Positions 43,508 to 51,411 of a stretch of 64,000 bases of DNA are shown in pieces. A program made the position numbers and the translations under genes. The stretch lies in contig NZ_BPET01000024.1 in assembly GCF_019654915.1 (NCBI RefSeq), forward strand, positions 1 through 64,000. The letters run 5' to 3'. The notes below the pieces were generated by a model, which was not told where the DNA came from, made no database searches, and saw only the letters and a program-made list of their open reading frames with translations. This DNA comes from Shewanella sp. MBTL60-007. Its GTDB lineage: Bacteria > Pseudomonadota > Gammaproteobacteria > Enterobacterales > Shewanellaceae. Every line of letters begins with the position of its first letter. Positions within the stretch are counted from its first letter, which is position 1.

Positions 43508-44731
43508 TTATTTACCGAAAACGGTTAAGTGAATGTATCCATGCAGATAGGGCTCACCTATTTTTCGCTTTTCTAGGTAAACTTCATCTAGCGACAAGCT
43601 TCTTGTTGCGAGTAAACTTCCTAAACTATCTAAGTCGTAGGCCGTCCATTTGCTAAAACCAATCTCATATTGGCTTTCTACCCAAGCAGAGTTAGCCATG
43701 GATTTTGAACCTTTTTCTTTAATAGTTGCTCCGTCCCACCAGCTCGATAAGGCATTGCTGATGTATGCTGCTTCGTCACCAACTGACGAGGGAATAACGG
43801 CCTCAGTTAACGGTGCTGAGTTTTCAATAGAAATGATGATGGTGAAGACACCTTTTATTTGTTCAGTTATATAGTTGCGCTCTTGAGCCCACTCTTTTAA
43901 CTGTTTGAAGTTCCCCCCCTCATTTGGCTCAACCGTGAATACAGTCAGTTCTTTCTTGCTAATGGCTTTCTTAATTTCCCAGCCCTGTAACGATTTCACC
44001 TCTAATAAATCAAAGTAAAGCCTGGCTAATTGAAATTTCGCATTCGTGCCCGAGACCTGCAGTTTGTCAATAAGTGGTTGGTAGATGTTGACTGCTTTTG
44101 GCTCTTCAACTTCCTCAGGAAATGCTGCATAGAAGATCATAAAGGCCATTAACACGACACTTACTGCAGCTAATGCGATGTTTCGGACGGAAACTGGGAT
44201 TTGGATTTTTGAAGACTTAATAAGTTGGTATTTTTCAAGTTTTTCAAACTTGTTAATGTCCAAGTTACTATCTTCAAAAGCACTAATATTTGGAAATAAT
44301 TGATTCGCTGTTTTATTGTCAGGTCCGTCTGCCTTGTAAAAAACCTGTACCTTGTGCAACTCGATAAACTTTGAGATCACTGTTTCTATAAATGGCACAC
44401 TTGCAGCGCTATCATTAAAAACATGAAACTCTTTGTACACACGGCCAGCCGTCATTAACGCGACATATACTGAGTCATTAAAAGTCTGTACAAATACCAG
44501 ACTGTCATTGGTGTTAAGAGCCGCCTGCAAAGCCACACTTAATACCCAGCCTTCTTCCCCTGCTGAGTAAAGCGTAAAGTCCAAAGCGGAGTTTTTGATT
44601 AATAGATGGTACTTATTAGCAGTACTGCTCTTTAATGCTTGACGGAGCTTAGAGGTGCAATCAACACCCGTAAACTCAGTCTTGGCACTATCTATTATCC
44701 AATCTACTTCGAGATTAGCGTTTGTCATCAT
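43508..44731 (-). CDS. pilO: PilO-like pilus biogenesis protein
   Basis: 407 residues: a cytoplasmic N-terminal domain of about 185 residues, one membrane helix (IALAAVSVVLMAFMIFYAAF, about 187-207) and a periplasmic domain. This matches PilO2 of thin pili in layout and gene order. Its ATG overlaps the end of the secretin gene. Confidence 0.7.
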   Translation of the reverse strand: MMTNANLEVDWIIDSAKTEFTGVDCTSKLRQALKSSTANKYHLLIKNSALDFTLYSAGEEGWVLSVALQAALNTNDSLVFVQTFNDSVYVALMTAGRVYKEFHVFNDSAASVPFIETVISKFIELHKVQVFYKADGPDNKTANQLFPNISAFEDSNLDINKFEKLEKYQLIKSSKIQIPVSVRNIALAAVSVVLMAFMIFYAAFPEEVEEPKAVNIYQPLIDKLQVSGTNAKFQLARLYFDLLEVKSLQGWEIKKAISKKELTVFTVEPNEGGNFKQLKEWAQERNYITEQIKGVFTIIISIENSAPLTEAVIPSSVGDEAAYISNALSSWWDGATIKEKGSKSMANSAWVESQYEIGFSKWTAYDLDSLGSLLATRSLSLDEVYLEKRKIGEPYLHGYIHLTVFGK

Positions 44732-46275
44732 TACAAAATGCCCCCAATAATCGTTGGCGTTATCGCGATGATGGTTTCAACTCTGCGCTTAGATGAAGTT
44801 TTTGCAGTACCAAGCACATCTAAACCGGCATTAGTATCTTTTGAGATTTCAATCTCACTCGAATAGGCCGCAACGAGTAAGGTCTTGCCATTAGGGATCA
44901 TGACAGTGTTGTCAAAATCCTTATCCGCGACTTCAGGGGCTTCAACATAAACATTACTCCCCTCTGAGCTTGTCGAGTCTCCCTCAGTTTCAACCGCGCC
45001 TTTCTTGGTTAAATTGACCAAAGCACTCATATTAGTTGTGACGCGCATGATCACCTTGCCATCAACGATGGTAGGTAAAAGGTAAAGTGAGAACCCAGTT
45101 TCGACAGTTCCCTGCTTGATACTGCCCTCTGTACCAATATTTACCGTGTTTGTAATCGAACGCTCAAGGATAAAGTTAGTACGATCAATGGAGCGCAGCT
45201 TAGCCACTCGATTATTCATTGCGGTGCTCATAGGCAACGTTTTTACGTTTACAGCGCCTTGGCTTTGCAGAGCCTTAAGTAGTATTTGAGATCCCGCGAA
45301 TTGGCCATCAGTTCGAGTGAAGTCTAATAGCATCGGTGCAGAGGATGATGTTGCAGCTTGTTCGCCAAATATTGAGGTTGCCCCCATATCTACGCCTCTA
45401 CCTGCCAACTCTTTAGCAACAACTTGCCAGTCCAATGAGCCCATCGTTTCATCAGTTGTCATCACGTCATAGACAACCATGCTTAACGATACTTGTTGTG
45501 TAAGCGTTTCATTCTCTTGTCGAATAAATTGTGCTGCTTTAGCTACGTTTGACGGGTAATCCTTAACGATTAATGTCGTCGTCGCGCCCATAAGCTGTAC
45601 TTTGCCATCATCACTTAGCAGTAATTGAACTCCTTCAAGCATATCTTTAATAGCATTTAAGCTACCGGACGTATGAGCAAACTCGTCTTTAGAGCTAATA
45701 ACAGTCGCTTTCGTTACCTCGATACTTTGCGAGCTATTATTAATTGTCTTTTCGCCTTTCTTGCCAATACCAAATTCTTCAATACCTGGCACCATGGCAA
45801 TTTTGAACGAAGCAACTTTAAATCGTGACCAAGTAACAGACTTATCATGGATTTCAAAGCTATAACCAGAAGAGGCTGCTATCGCCTCTAGCGCGTCATA
45901 ATAAGTTTTACCTTTTAGCGATAATTGAACATGAGTATTAATGTCCACTTCATCAATAAACTTAAAGTGAACCCCCATATTATTAAACGCTTGGTTTAAT
46001 GCTGACTTCATCGAGCTTGAAATGCGTTGATCTACGATGGCTTTATTAGTCCAAGCTGGACGCTTAGCTTCATCTATAGTCACCTGCTCAACATAAATCC
46101 GCTTCATGATTTCAATATTGCTATAGCGTGGCTTTTGCGTTCTCATCTTTGCCGTCTTGATAATGTCGGCCTCAGATTTTTCTCTAATCTCTTTTGGACT
46201 TTCATATAATGCACAGCCTTGAAGCAATGCTGCAGCAGCGAACAAAGGGATCAGTATTCGAATTGACATATTCAT
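44731..46275 (-). CDS. pilN: PilN-like outer-membrane secretin lipoprotein
   Basis: 514 residues from the ATG at 46275 (AGGAGA seven bases upstream; the longer frame begins inside the previous gene). Lipobox LLQGC near residue 20. N-domains precede a secretin domain ending in TVMIPNGKTLLVAA, characteristic of PulD-family gates. Forms the pilus exit ring. Confidence 0.85.
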   Translation of the reverse strand: MNMSIRILIPLFAAAALLQGCALYESPKEIREKSEADIIKTAKMRTQKPRYSNIEIMKRIYVEQVTIDEAKRPAWTNKAIVDQRISSSMKSALNQAFNNMGVHFKFIDEVDINTHVQLSLKGKTYYDALEAIAASSGYSFEIHDKSVTWSRFKVASFKIAMVPGIEEFGIGKKGEKTINNSSQSIEVTKATVISSKDEFAHTSGSLNAIKDMLEGVQLLLSDDGKVQLMGATTTLIVKDYPSNVAKAAQFIRQENETLTQQVSLSMVVYDVMTTDETMGSLDWQVVAKELAGRGVDMGATSIFGEQAATSSSAPMLLDFTRTDGQFAGSQILLKALQSQGAVNVKTLPMSTAMNNRVAKLRSIDRTNFILERSITNTVNIGTEGSIKQGTVETGFSLYLLPTIVDGKVIMRVTTNMSALVNLTKKGAVETEGDSTSSEGSNVYVEAPEVADKDFDNTVMIPNGKTLLVAAYSSEIEISKDTNAGLDVLGTAKTSSKRRVETIIAITPTIIGGIL

Positions 46276-46279
46276 CCAA

Positions 46280-46825
46280 TTATCTCCTATAGCCAACAGT
46301 GACAATATCGTTAGGCCAAGCACGACCAATTAGACGTTTTGGTGATGTATATGGCTTTATCATCTCGTCTACCAAACCAAGCATGGTGTCAGACTCAATC
46401 CAAAAGTTATTAGGCATGAAATGCTTATCAGAGATGTCGCTATAAACAGTTTTGGCGGTAGTAAAACTTAAAAGAGCATCAATATTTGAACGCAGAGTAT
46501 CCCGCTTAACTAAGAAACGGATCTTGCCATTGGTTTCGTTAATCTGCAGACGAGAGTTAAATGCGCCCATAGGATTTAGAAAACTGAACTCCTGTGGCAA
46601 TAGCACATTTGAATAGTGCTCATATCTTGTTGGCGCCACATTTTTTAAATCGAAGTTCGCATCCACCGGCTTTGATTGAACACTCATAACGGGAGTTTTA
46701 ACTACTTGCATATCTACTGGTGTTGGATCGATAAAGTGAGTATTTGCGGGACCACTTCCAGTAGAAGAACAAGCCGCCATAAAAACGCATAGATTGATTG
46801 CGCACAATTGCTTAGTTACACCCAT
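46280..46825 (-). CDS. Pilus operon lipoprotein
   Basis: 181 residues, lipoprotein signal with MAACSSTG, and a C-terminal part resembling TcpQ-type domains (DTLRSNIDALLSF). It lies between the TcpQ-like gene and the secretin. Probably a pilotin-like or PilL/PilM-like partner; family assignment uncertain. Confidence 0.55.
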   Translation of the reverse strand: MGVTKQLCAINLCVFMAACSSTGSGPANTHFIDPTPVDMQVVKTPVMSVQSKPVDANFDLKNVAPTRYEHYSNVLLPQEFSFLNPMGAFNSRLQINETNGKIRFLVKRDTLRSNIDALLSFTTAKTVYSDISDKHFMPNNFWIESDTMLGLVDEMIKPYTSPKRLIGRAWPNDIVTVGYRR

Positions 46826-47354
46826 GCATAACCTCCGTTGCAGAAATATTGAGACTTGAGTCTTTGGTGTATCGTTTAGGCATTAATGGAAGTCCATCGA
46901 AGAACTCATTAACAGCACGATTTGGATTAGTAATATCGATTTGGAAAGTTGAATCAAAGCGCCAATCTAAACACTCAGGTATGTCCGATGACCATCGGAT
47001 AGTTTGGATCCCTAAGCGTCTTGCAAACAGGCCGAGCTCCAACCGGAATGAGTTGGGCTGAACCGTATAATACTTATAGGCGTTTACCCGTTTGATACTG
47101 TCGATTTCACTAGAACGTTTATTAATTAGTTCATCAAAACGACCAACTTCAGTGGCAATCTCTAGCTCTTTGGACTTAATGAGAGCTGCAAGCCCTGCAT
47201 ATTGTGCTCTAACTCTTTCAAGTTGATCACGCATTTCAATAATCGACTCTTCGCCTAATTTATCTGAAACTAGTGGCGAGAGCGTTTCAACTTGCCTTGC
47301 CTCTGCAGCCAAACAGATACTTGATAGAGCGAGGCCAATAACTACCCTCTTCAT
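46812..47354 (-). CDS. TcpQ/PilL-like protein, first gene of the pilus operon
   Basis: 180 residues from the ATG at 47354 (AGGGAGAATAG upstream), with a signal peptide, a coiled-coil helix (about 35-85) and a C-terminal TcpQ-like module (FRLELGLFARRLGIQTIRW). TcpQ/PilL proteins help the secretin. It overlaps the next gene by 14 bp. The pilus promoter should lie at 47358-47463. Confidence 0.6.
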   Translation of the reverse strand: MKRVVIGLALSSICLAAEARQVETLSPLVSDKLGEESIIEMRDQLERVRAQYAGLAALIKSKELEIATEVGRFDELINKRSSEIDSIKRVNAYKYYTVQPNSFRLELGLFARRLGIQTIRWSSDIPECLDWRFDSTFQIDITNPNRAVNEFFDGLPLMPKRYTKDSSLNISATEVMHGCN

Positions 47355-47463
47355 CACTATTCTCCCTACGCATTTAATTCGATGTAGCTATCATGACATT
47401 GACCGAATTTATGGCAGGGTGAAAAAGGAAAGCAGTTAATCCAATTAAAATTGAAAGCGAGCT

Positions 47464-47697
47464 CTAGAAGAAATCTGAGTAGTGGTAGGCTTTGTTAGAA
47501 TAGGAATTAGTGAGTTCGCCATTTGCAGCAACATCAATGAAGTTTGGCGTAGTAACACCACTGGTATTTGTAGTCACTATTGAGATCGATTGTTGTAAAA
47601 AATTTAGCTCTATCTGATGCCTTAAATCTTCTTCAGAGTGACAATCAATAACGGTACTAAACGATTTTATTTGAACACTTTTCTTAAGCTCACTCAT
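47464..47697 (-). CDS. Small protein, unknown
   Basis: 77 residues, soluble, acidic, coupled to the upstream gene by an ATGA-type 4-bp overlap. No motif recognised. About 100 bp separate it from the pilus operon. Confidence 0.6.
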   Translation of the reverse strand: MSELKKSVQIKSFSTVIDCHSEEDLRHQIELNFLQQSISIVTTNTSGVTTPNFIDVAANGELTNSYSNKAYHYSDFF

Positions 47698-48263
47698 GTT
47701 CGTTCCCTCAACAGTTCATCGAATGAAAAACGTTTTGTCTGCTCCAAATATTGATGCTGAATACTGCTACATGCTTTCTTGTATATGCTTTGGGGAATAG
47801 TTGTACAGTAGCGAGCATCGATTGATATTGACTCATAAGAACTTACGTCTTGCGTATTAGAGTTAATGAAGCAACTCACTCTCACCCAAGGTTGAGCATC
47901 CATGTGATATAGCTTATTCATAAACTCAATACTTTCTACATTTTCATATTGGGTAACAATCCCGATTCTTCCGTCATACCCACCATCTAGAATGACACTT
48001 TTATTGTGATTGGCCCAATGCGTACCACTGAGTTTTAAATCAGCGCCATCATTTAAGATAACGGCAACGCCCTCCCAAATCGGATCAATATTTAAGTTGC
48101 TTTGACTAGTCAGATATAACTGCCTTAAAAAATCATTTTCGGCATGTAAGGTTTGTAATCTAGGTAGTAAGAGAACACTCATAAATTGCATCGCCGTCGA
48201 GTCAGGAAATCTATGCGAATACGTTAGCATTAATGGAAAATCACGCTTGGTAATTGAGAACAT
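47694..48263 (-). CDS. Unknown protein
   Basis: 189 residues, soluble, with a DGADLKLSGTHW strand region. No recognised family. Its end overlaps the next gene. It may regulate the pilus operon that follows, but the sequence gives no DNA-binding motif. Confidence 0.65.
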   Translation of the reverse strand: MFSITKRDFPLMLTYSHRFPDSTAMQFMSVLLLPRLQTLHAENDFLRQLYLTSQSNLNIDPIWEGVAVILNDGADLKLSGTHWANHNKSVILDGGYDGRIGIVTQYENVESIEFMNKLYHMDAQPWVRVSCFINSNTQDVSSYESISIDARYCTTIPQSIYKKACSSIQHQYLEQTKRFSFDELLRERT

Positions 48264-48313
48264 CAGAAAACCAATTGTTTATGAATACCGACTCTATTAC
48301 TTCAGACCATTTT

Positions 48314-48341
48314 GTAAAAAAATGCCCCGCATAATGCAAGG
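48314..48341 (-). terminator. Terminator after the 149-residue gene
   Basis: GCCTTGC-ATTAT-GCGGGGC stem (two G-U) followed by T7 on the - strand, just past the stop at 48351. Confidence 0.7.
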
Positions 48342-48350
48342 CAAATTTTA

Positions 48351-48800
48351 TTACATAACGATGATCCCGCTCTCATGCATTAGCGCATAATTAGATCTGA
48401 CTACTTGCTCTAACTCAGAAACGTCATTTGGGATCCCTTGGCCACTAATTGATAACCAACAATCCGATTTAATCGGATTGTAACCAATCTGACGAACCTC
48501 ACTATTGCCAGGCGTAAGACCAAGCTCTTTTGCAAACTTAAGAGCATTGCGACCACGATATAAGAGATTACCTCTCAAAAATGCGTGTACAGTGCGGGTT
48601 ATTTTATCTCCTCTTTCAAGACGAGATAACGTGTCTTCTCGACCACTAGTTTGTACAACCATTTCAACATCTGACAATAAGACCAGTGCATTACTAAACT
48701 TAACAATTTCACTCTTAGCATCACGTAGAGAGTAAATTCGTTTGTGGCTTTTGCCCATAGCGCGTTTGTTCAAATATACCTCAAAGCGTTTAGGTGTCAT
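48351..48800 (-). CDS. Basic protein, unknown
   Basis: 149 residues, basic N-terminus (KRFEVYLNKRAMGKSHKRIY), no signal peptide. Its leader holds a TATGTGCC-GTTA-GGCGCATA hairpin and a CTGGC...GCCAG hairpin that recall the repeated leader elements. TGAGGAAC serves as ribosome site. Function unknown. Confidence 0.65.
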   Translation of the reverse strand: MTPKRFEVYLNKRAMGKSHKRIYSLRDAKSEIVKFSNALVLLSDVEMVVQTSGREDTLSRLERGDKITRTVHAFLRGNLLYRGRNALKFAKELGLTPGNSEVRQIGYNPIKSDCWLSISGQGIPNDVSELEQVVRSNYALMHESGIIVM

Positions 48801-48885
48801 GTGTTGTTCCTCAGTTGAAGCTTATGCGCCTAACGGCACATAGAGCTGATGGTGAATACTGGCGATGGCCAGTGAAGAGTAGGCA

Positions 48886-48915
48886 TAAAAAAACGCAGCT
48901 ATAAGGCTACGTTTT
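48886..48915 (-). terminator. Terminator after the 39-residue gene
   Basis: AACGTAGC / GCTGCGTT imperfect stem followed by T7 on the - strand. Confidence 0.65.
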
Positions 48916-48936
48916 GTTAATAGCTAGACGGACGTC

Positions 48937-49056
48937 TTAGCTGTGGTTTTTACGATTAAGTAAGCGGTATCCAACTACAGTTACAACCGTACCAATTACG
49001 ATGTAACCTAGTAGAACTAAACCGACAAATGTTTGAGTCTCCATATAAGTACTCAT
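48937..49056 (-). CDS. 39-residue single-helix membrane protein
   Basis: Short frame with one membrane helix (TFVGLVLLGYIVIGTVVTVVGY) and a basic tail (RLLNRKNHS). AAGAGAC lies upstream of the ATG and can be hidden in a TCTCT-TAAT-AGAGA-type hairpin. A terminator follows. Real small membrane protein by these signs; role unknown. Confidence 0.6.
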   Translation of the reverse strand: MSTYMETQTFVGLVLLGYIVIGTVVTVVGYRLLNRKNHS

Positions 49057-49116
49057 ATTAAAGTCTCTTAATTAGAGAATAGCATCGAGCTTATACACAG
49101 GTCAATTTGTGACCAT

Positions 49117-49509
49117 TCATCCTTTCGACTGCCCTTCTAAGTACACAATTTTTAAAACATGTAACCCAAAATGAATTTCAATTAGATTTACGCCAATTAA
49201 AATCATATAGACAGACACGTCTCCCGAAACCGCACTTGCTAAACCAATGGTCGCAGTTCCCAAATCCAAGCTAGTAGTCAAAAAGACGTTGAAGAAAAAA
49301 CGTCTAGTCGAAATTCTAGATTGAACCGAGTTATAAACTACGATGATCCAATGTATTAGCAACACGCTGAATCCAACCACAATTAATGTAGCAGGGATCA
49401 ACGAAATGGAATCGTTATCGGTTATTAAAGCTTGAGCACCAAGAAAGATGGTGAAGACAGCAACAGTAGACAAGCTACCGTTTATGCTGATCAAGAGTTT
49501 GCTTAACAT
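49117..49509 (-). CDS. Four-helix membrane protein, unknown
   Basis: 130 residues with hydrophobic segments at about 10-28, 36-56, 75-95 and 100-118, and an Arg-rich loop (QSRISTRRFFFN). GGAGGAATAA precedes the ATG and is fully matched by an anti-SD word. Function unknown. Confidence 0.65.
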   Translation of the reverse strand: MLSKLLISINGSLSTVAVFTIFLGAQALITDNDSISLIPATLIVVGFSVLLIHWIIVVYNSVQSRISTRRFFFNVFLTTSLDLGTATIGLASAVSGDVSVYMILIGVNLIEIHFGLHVLKIVYLEGQSKG

Positions 49510-49511
49510 TG

Positions 49512-49565
49512 TTATTCCTCCAAATATAAGAGAGGAATAACCCCAAAGGGTATTCCCCCCTTGGG
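49512..49565 (-). promoter_or_regulatory. Anti-Shine-Dalgarno switch at 49.5 kb (9-bp match)
   Basis: Nine bases of the ribosome site (GAGGAATAA, complement of 49512-49520) are an exact complement of TTATTCCTC (complement of 49532-49540). The same word can pair with GGGGGGAATA upstream. The competing stem is CCCAAGGG / CCCTTTGGG. The clearest copy. Confidence 0.75.
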
Positions 49566-49590
49566 TGTTTGCTTCTAATGAAGCGTGGTT

Positions 49591-49698
49591 TTATGCGTAA
49601 CCTAATTTACGTAGCACCGGATAAACCAGTGAGTAGTGAATGCCTAAAGCAACAGGCGTAAGTAAACCAAGTATTACAAGTTGAATAGCTGTTTCCAT
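49591..49698 (-). CDS. 35-residue single-helix membrane protein
   Basis: Short frame METAIQLVILGLLTPVALG..., one membrane helix and a basic C-terminus. AAGGAGAAA lies upstream of the ATG, and a regulatory hairpin covers it. Similar in type, not in sequence, to the 39-residue protein next door. Confidence 0.6.
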   Translation of the reverse strand: METAIQLVILGLLTPVALGIHYSLVYPVLRKLGYA

Positions 49699-49702
49699 GA
49701 TG

Positions 49703-49754
49703 TTTCTCCTTAATTTAGATAGGAGAAACCCCTAAGGGATATTCTCCCATCGGG
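49703..49754 (-). promoter_or_regulatory. Anti-Shine-Dalgarno switch of the 35-residue gene
   Basis: SD GGAGAAA (complement of 49703-49709) and anti-SD TTTCTCC (complement of 49722-49728) match over 7 bp. The SD mimic GGGAGAAT lies upstream. Competing stem CCCGATGGG / CCCTTAGGG has two mismatches. Confidence 0.7.
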
Positions 49755-49768
49755 TGCATGAATTATTA

Positions 49769-49915
49769 CTAATTCAATGTTTTGATATGCCAACTCACTT
49801 CCGCAGGAAAACTATTCCCGACTCGTTTCACGTTTTCATAAGGCAAGCCTTTATAAATACGTGATTTATTTGAGTTATTAATTGAATAATACAGAATGTA
49901 ATTGTCTGATTTCAT
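49769..49915 (-). CDS. 48-residue protein, unknown
   Basis: Short soluble frame (MKSDNYILYYSINNSNKSR...) with GGAGAAGC upstream of the ATG. First gene after leader element copy 4, so it heads a transcription unit with the 35-residue and membrane-protein genes. The regulatory setting supports it being real. Confidence 0.55.
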   Translation of the reverse strand: MKSDNYILYYSINNSNKSRIYKGLPYENVKRVGNSFPAEVSWHIKTLN

Positions 49916-49916
49916 A

Positions 49917-49966
49917 GCTTCTCCAAGTAGATGGAGAAACTACCCCTAGAGATAAGGATCTCCAGG
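49917..49966 (-). promoter_or_regulatory. Anti-Shine-Dalgarno switch of the 48-residue gene
   Basis: GTTTCTCCA (complement of 49932-49940) pairs over 9 bp (one G-U) with TGGAGAAGC (complement of 49917-49925). The competing stem CCTGGAGAT-CCTT-ATCTCTAGG (49945-49966) has 9 bp and contains the SD mimic TGGAGAT. Confidence 0.7.
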
Positions 49967-49991
49967 TTAATCGAACTTTGGCAAGTGTTGA

Positions 49992-50061
49992 ACACTATAT
50001 AGTGTGTCGGGTATAACCCCGCTAGTATGCTACCAGCTAGCTTTTTCTGCTAAAAAGCAGA
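49992..50061 (-). ncRNA. Multi-hairpin leader element, copy 4
   Basis: On the - strand: P1 TCTGCT-TTTT-AGCAGA, P2 GCTGGT-AGCAT-ACTAGC, core AGCGGGG, P3 CGGG...CCCG, linker GAC, P4 ACACTA-TA-TAGTGT. GTGTTGGTT (50109-50117, + strand) upstream is shared with copies 5 and 6. Confidence 0.75.
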
Positions 50062-50186
50062 GAAAATCGTTGATACAGTACATATAGAATTTAGTTTCTG
50101 TATGTGCCGTGTTGGTTCGTTTTACTCAAATTTATAGTATGACAACAAAAGGAAATGTACAAGTTTTAGACAAGCAAGAGCATGAA

Positions 50187-50750
50187 TTAACTTTTAAGAA
50201 AATCATCTAAGGTCTCATACATTGTCGCGCTTTCAATGATCACAGAGTGAAACCCACAAGTCGCATGGCTGCACAAAATACCTATTGATAAAGCCGTTTC
50301 GTGCTTATGAGACAATGCAACCACTCGACTCGATGACTGATCACTACACCTAACGGCAAAGCATCCTTGTGAATGCTTAGTTTGGTCCCACACCATACAA
50401 CCACCTTTGTCACGGTGCAAAAGATATGCTTCTCCTTGCTGAATTGGCTGCGGGTAACAAACCACAGCAGACAGATCAAAGCGCTTTATATCAAACACAC
50501 TGCCAGTTCTTAATGATGACTCATAGCTATCGTATATTGCTTGAAACTCTGAATTTAATTTTGCGATGGCACGAAATCGTTCATGATTTTGCCTGTTCTT
50601 AGAAAGGTTGCCAACTATCTCGTGACGCCCTAGTTTGGGAATATGCGACCAGTTATCCATAGTGAGTTCGGATAGAAACTCACTGATACTCAACTCTACC
50701 ACCTCTGTTACAGCATTATCTCGTACCAATATTTGATGTGCGTTATGCAT
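50187..50750 (-). CDS. Unknown protein
   Basis: 187 residues, soluble, six cysteines, no known motif. It ends about 125 bp before leader copy 4. It follows the secreted nuclease gene on the same strand with 45 bp between. Confidence 0.65.
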   Translation of the reverse strand: MHNAHQILVRDNAVTEVVELSISEFLSELTMDNWSHIPKLGRHEIVGNLSKNRQNHERFRAIAKLNSEFQAIYDSYESSLRTGSVFDIKRFDLSAVVCYPQPIQQGEAYLLHRDKGGCMVWDQTKHSQGCFAVRCSDQSSSRVVALSHKHETALSIGILCSHATCGFHSVIIESATMYETLDDFLKS

Positions 50751-50795
50751 CTCTGCTTATTCCTCTATCTGTGAGCGACAAGAATTGTAAGAGAC

Positions 50796-51212
50796 TTATG
50801 AACACCAATTTTCCCTGCGTCCTTTCCACTTACGCCCAAGGTTTTTATTAATAAGTAGACGAGACAAGCTTTCACCATCTACCACTACATCTGCAAGAAC
50901 CCTCTTATATCTATCTTGTCCTACGTTATATAACCTAACTTCACTCGCGCTCTCTAGTACTTGCCGAGCATAGTCTCTTGCTTCAATTGCGCCACGAATT
51001 TCGGAATCACACTGACCTTTGATTTCGGGGGTATCGATCCCCCTTAGTCGAACACGCTGATCTTTTGCATAGCCGGGCAAATACGCTCTAAATGTGTCAC
51101 CATCATAGACAGACTTTATTGAAGTAACGACAATATAGTCTTGAGCAACAGTGCTAGTGGCTGCAAACAATCCAAATGCAAACGCAATTAATGACTTTCT
51201 TATTTCATTCAT
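50796..51212 (-). CDS. Secreted thermonuclease-like (SNase) protein
   Basis: 138 residues with a signal peptide (LIAFAFGLFAATSTVAQ) and an OB-fold staphylococcal-nuclease domain: YDGDTF, VRLRGIDTPE and YKRVLADV give the catalytic Asp, Arg, Glu and second Arg. Expected to cut DNA or RNA in the periplasm or outside. Similar nucleases occur on many conjugative plasmids; the benefit to the element is unknown. Confidence 0.85.
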   Translation of the reverse strand: MNEIRKSLIAFAFGLFAATSTVAQDYIVVTSIKSVYDGDTFRAYLPGYAKDQRVRLRGIDTPEIKGQCDSEIRGAIEARDYARQVLESASEVRLYNVGQDRYKRVLADVVVDGESLSRLLINKNLGRKWKGRRENWCS

Positions 51213-51349
51213 CCGGTATCACCCATTACTATTGCAGCTGTCCCCTTAACGGCTGCTTACGTTGAGGTATAAATATACAACGACTCATATATTACGCTTG
51301 ATAAATTCGCCCTCAGCAAAACCCAATATCCAAACGGCTCAAAATAGAA

Positions 51350-51371
51350 AGGCCTCCCAAATGGGAGGCCT
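51350..51371. terminator. Terminator after the DUF4942 methyltransferase
   Basis: A perfect 9-bp stem AGGCCTCCC-AAAT-GGGAGGCCT, then TTTCTATTTT on the - strand. Confidence 0.8.
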
Positions 51372-51411
51372 AATGGGTAGTGAGCCACTAAATTTGTGAC
51401 TAACTTTGTGG

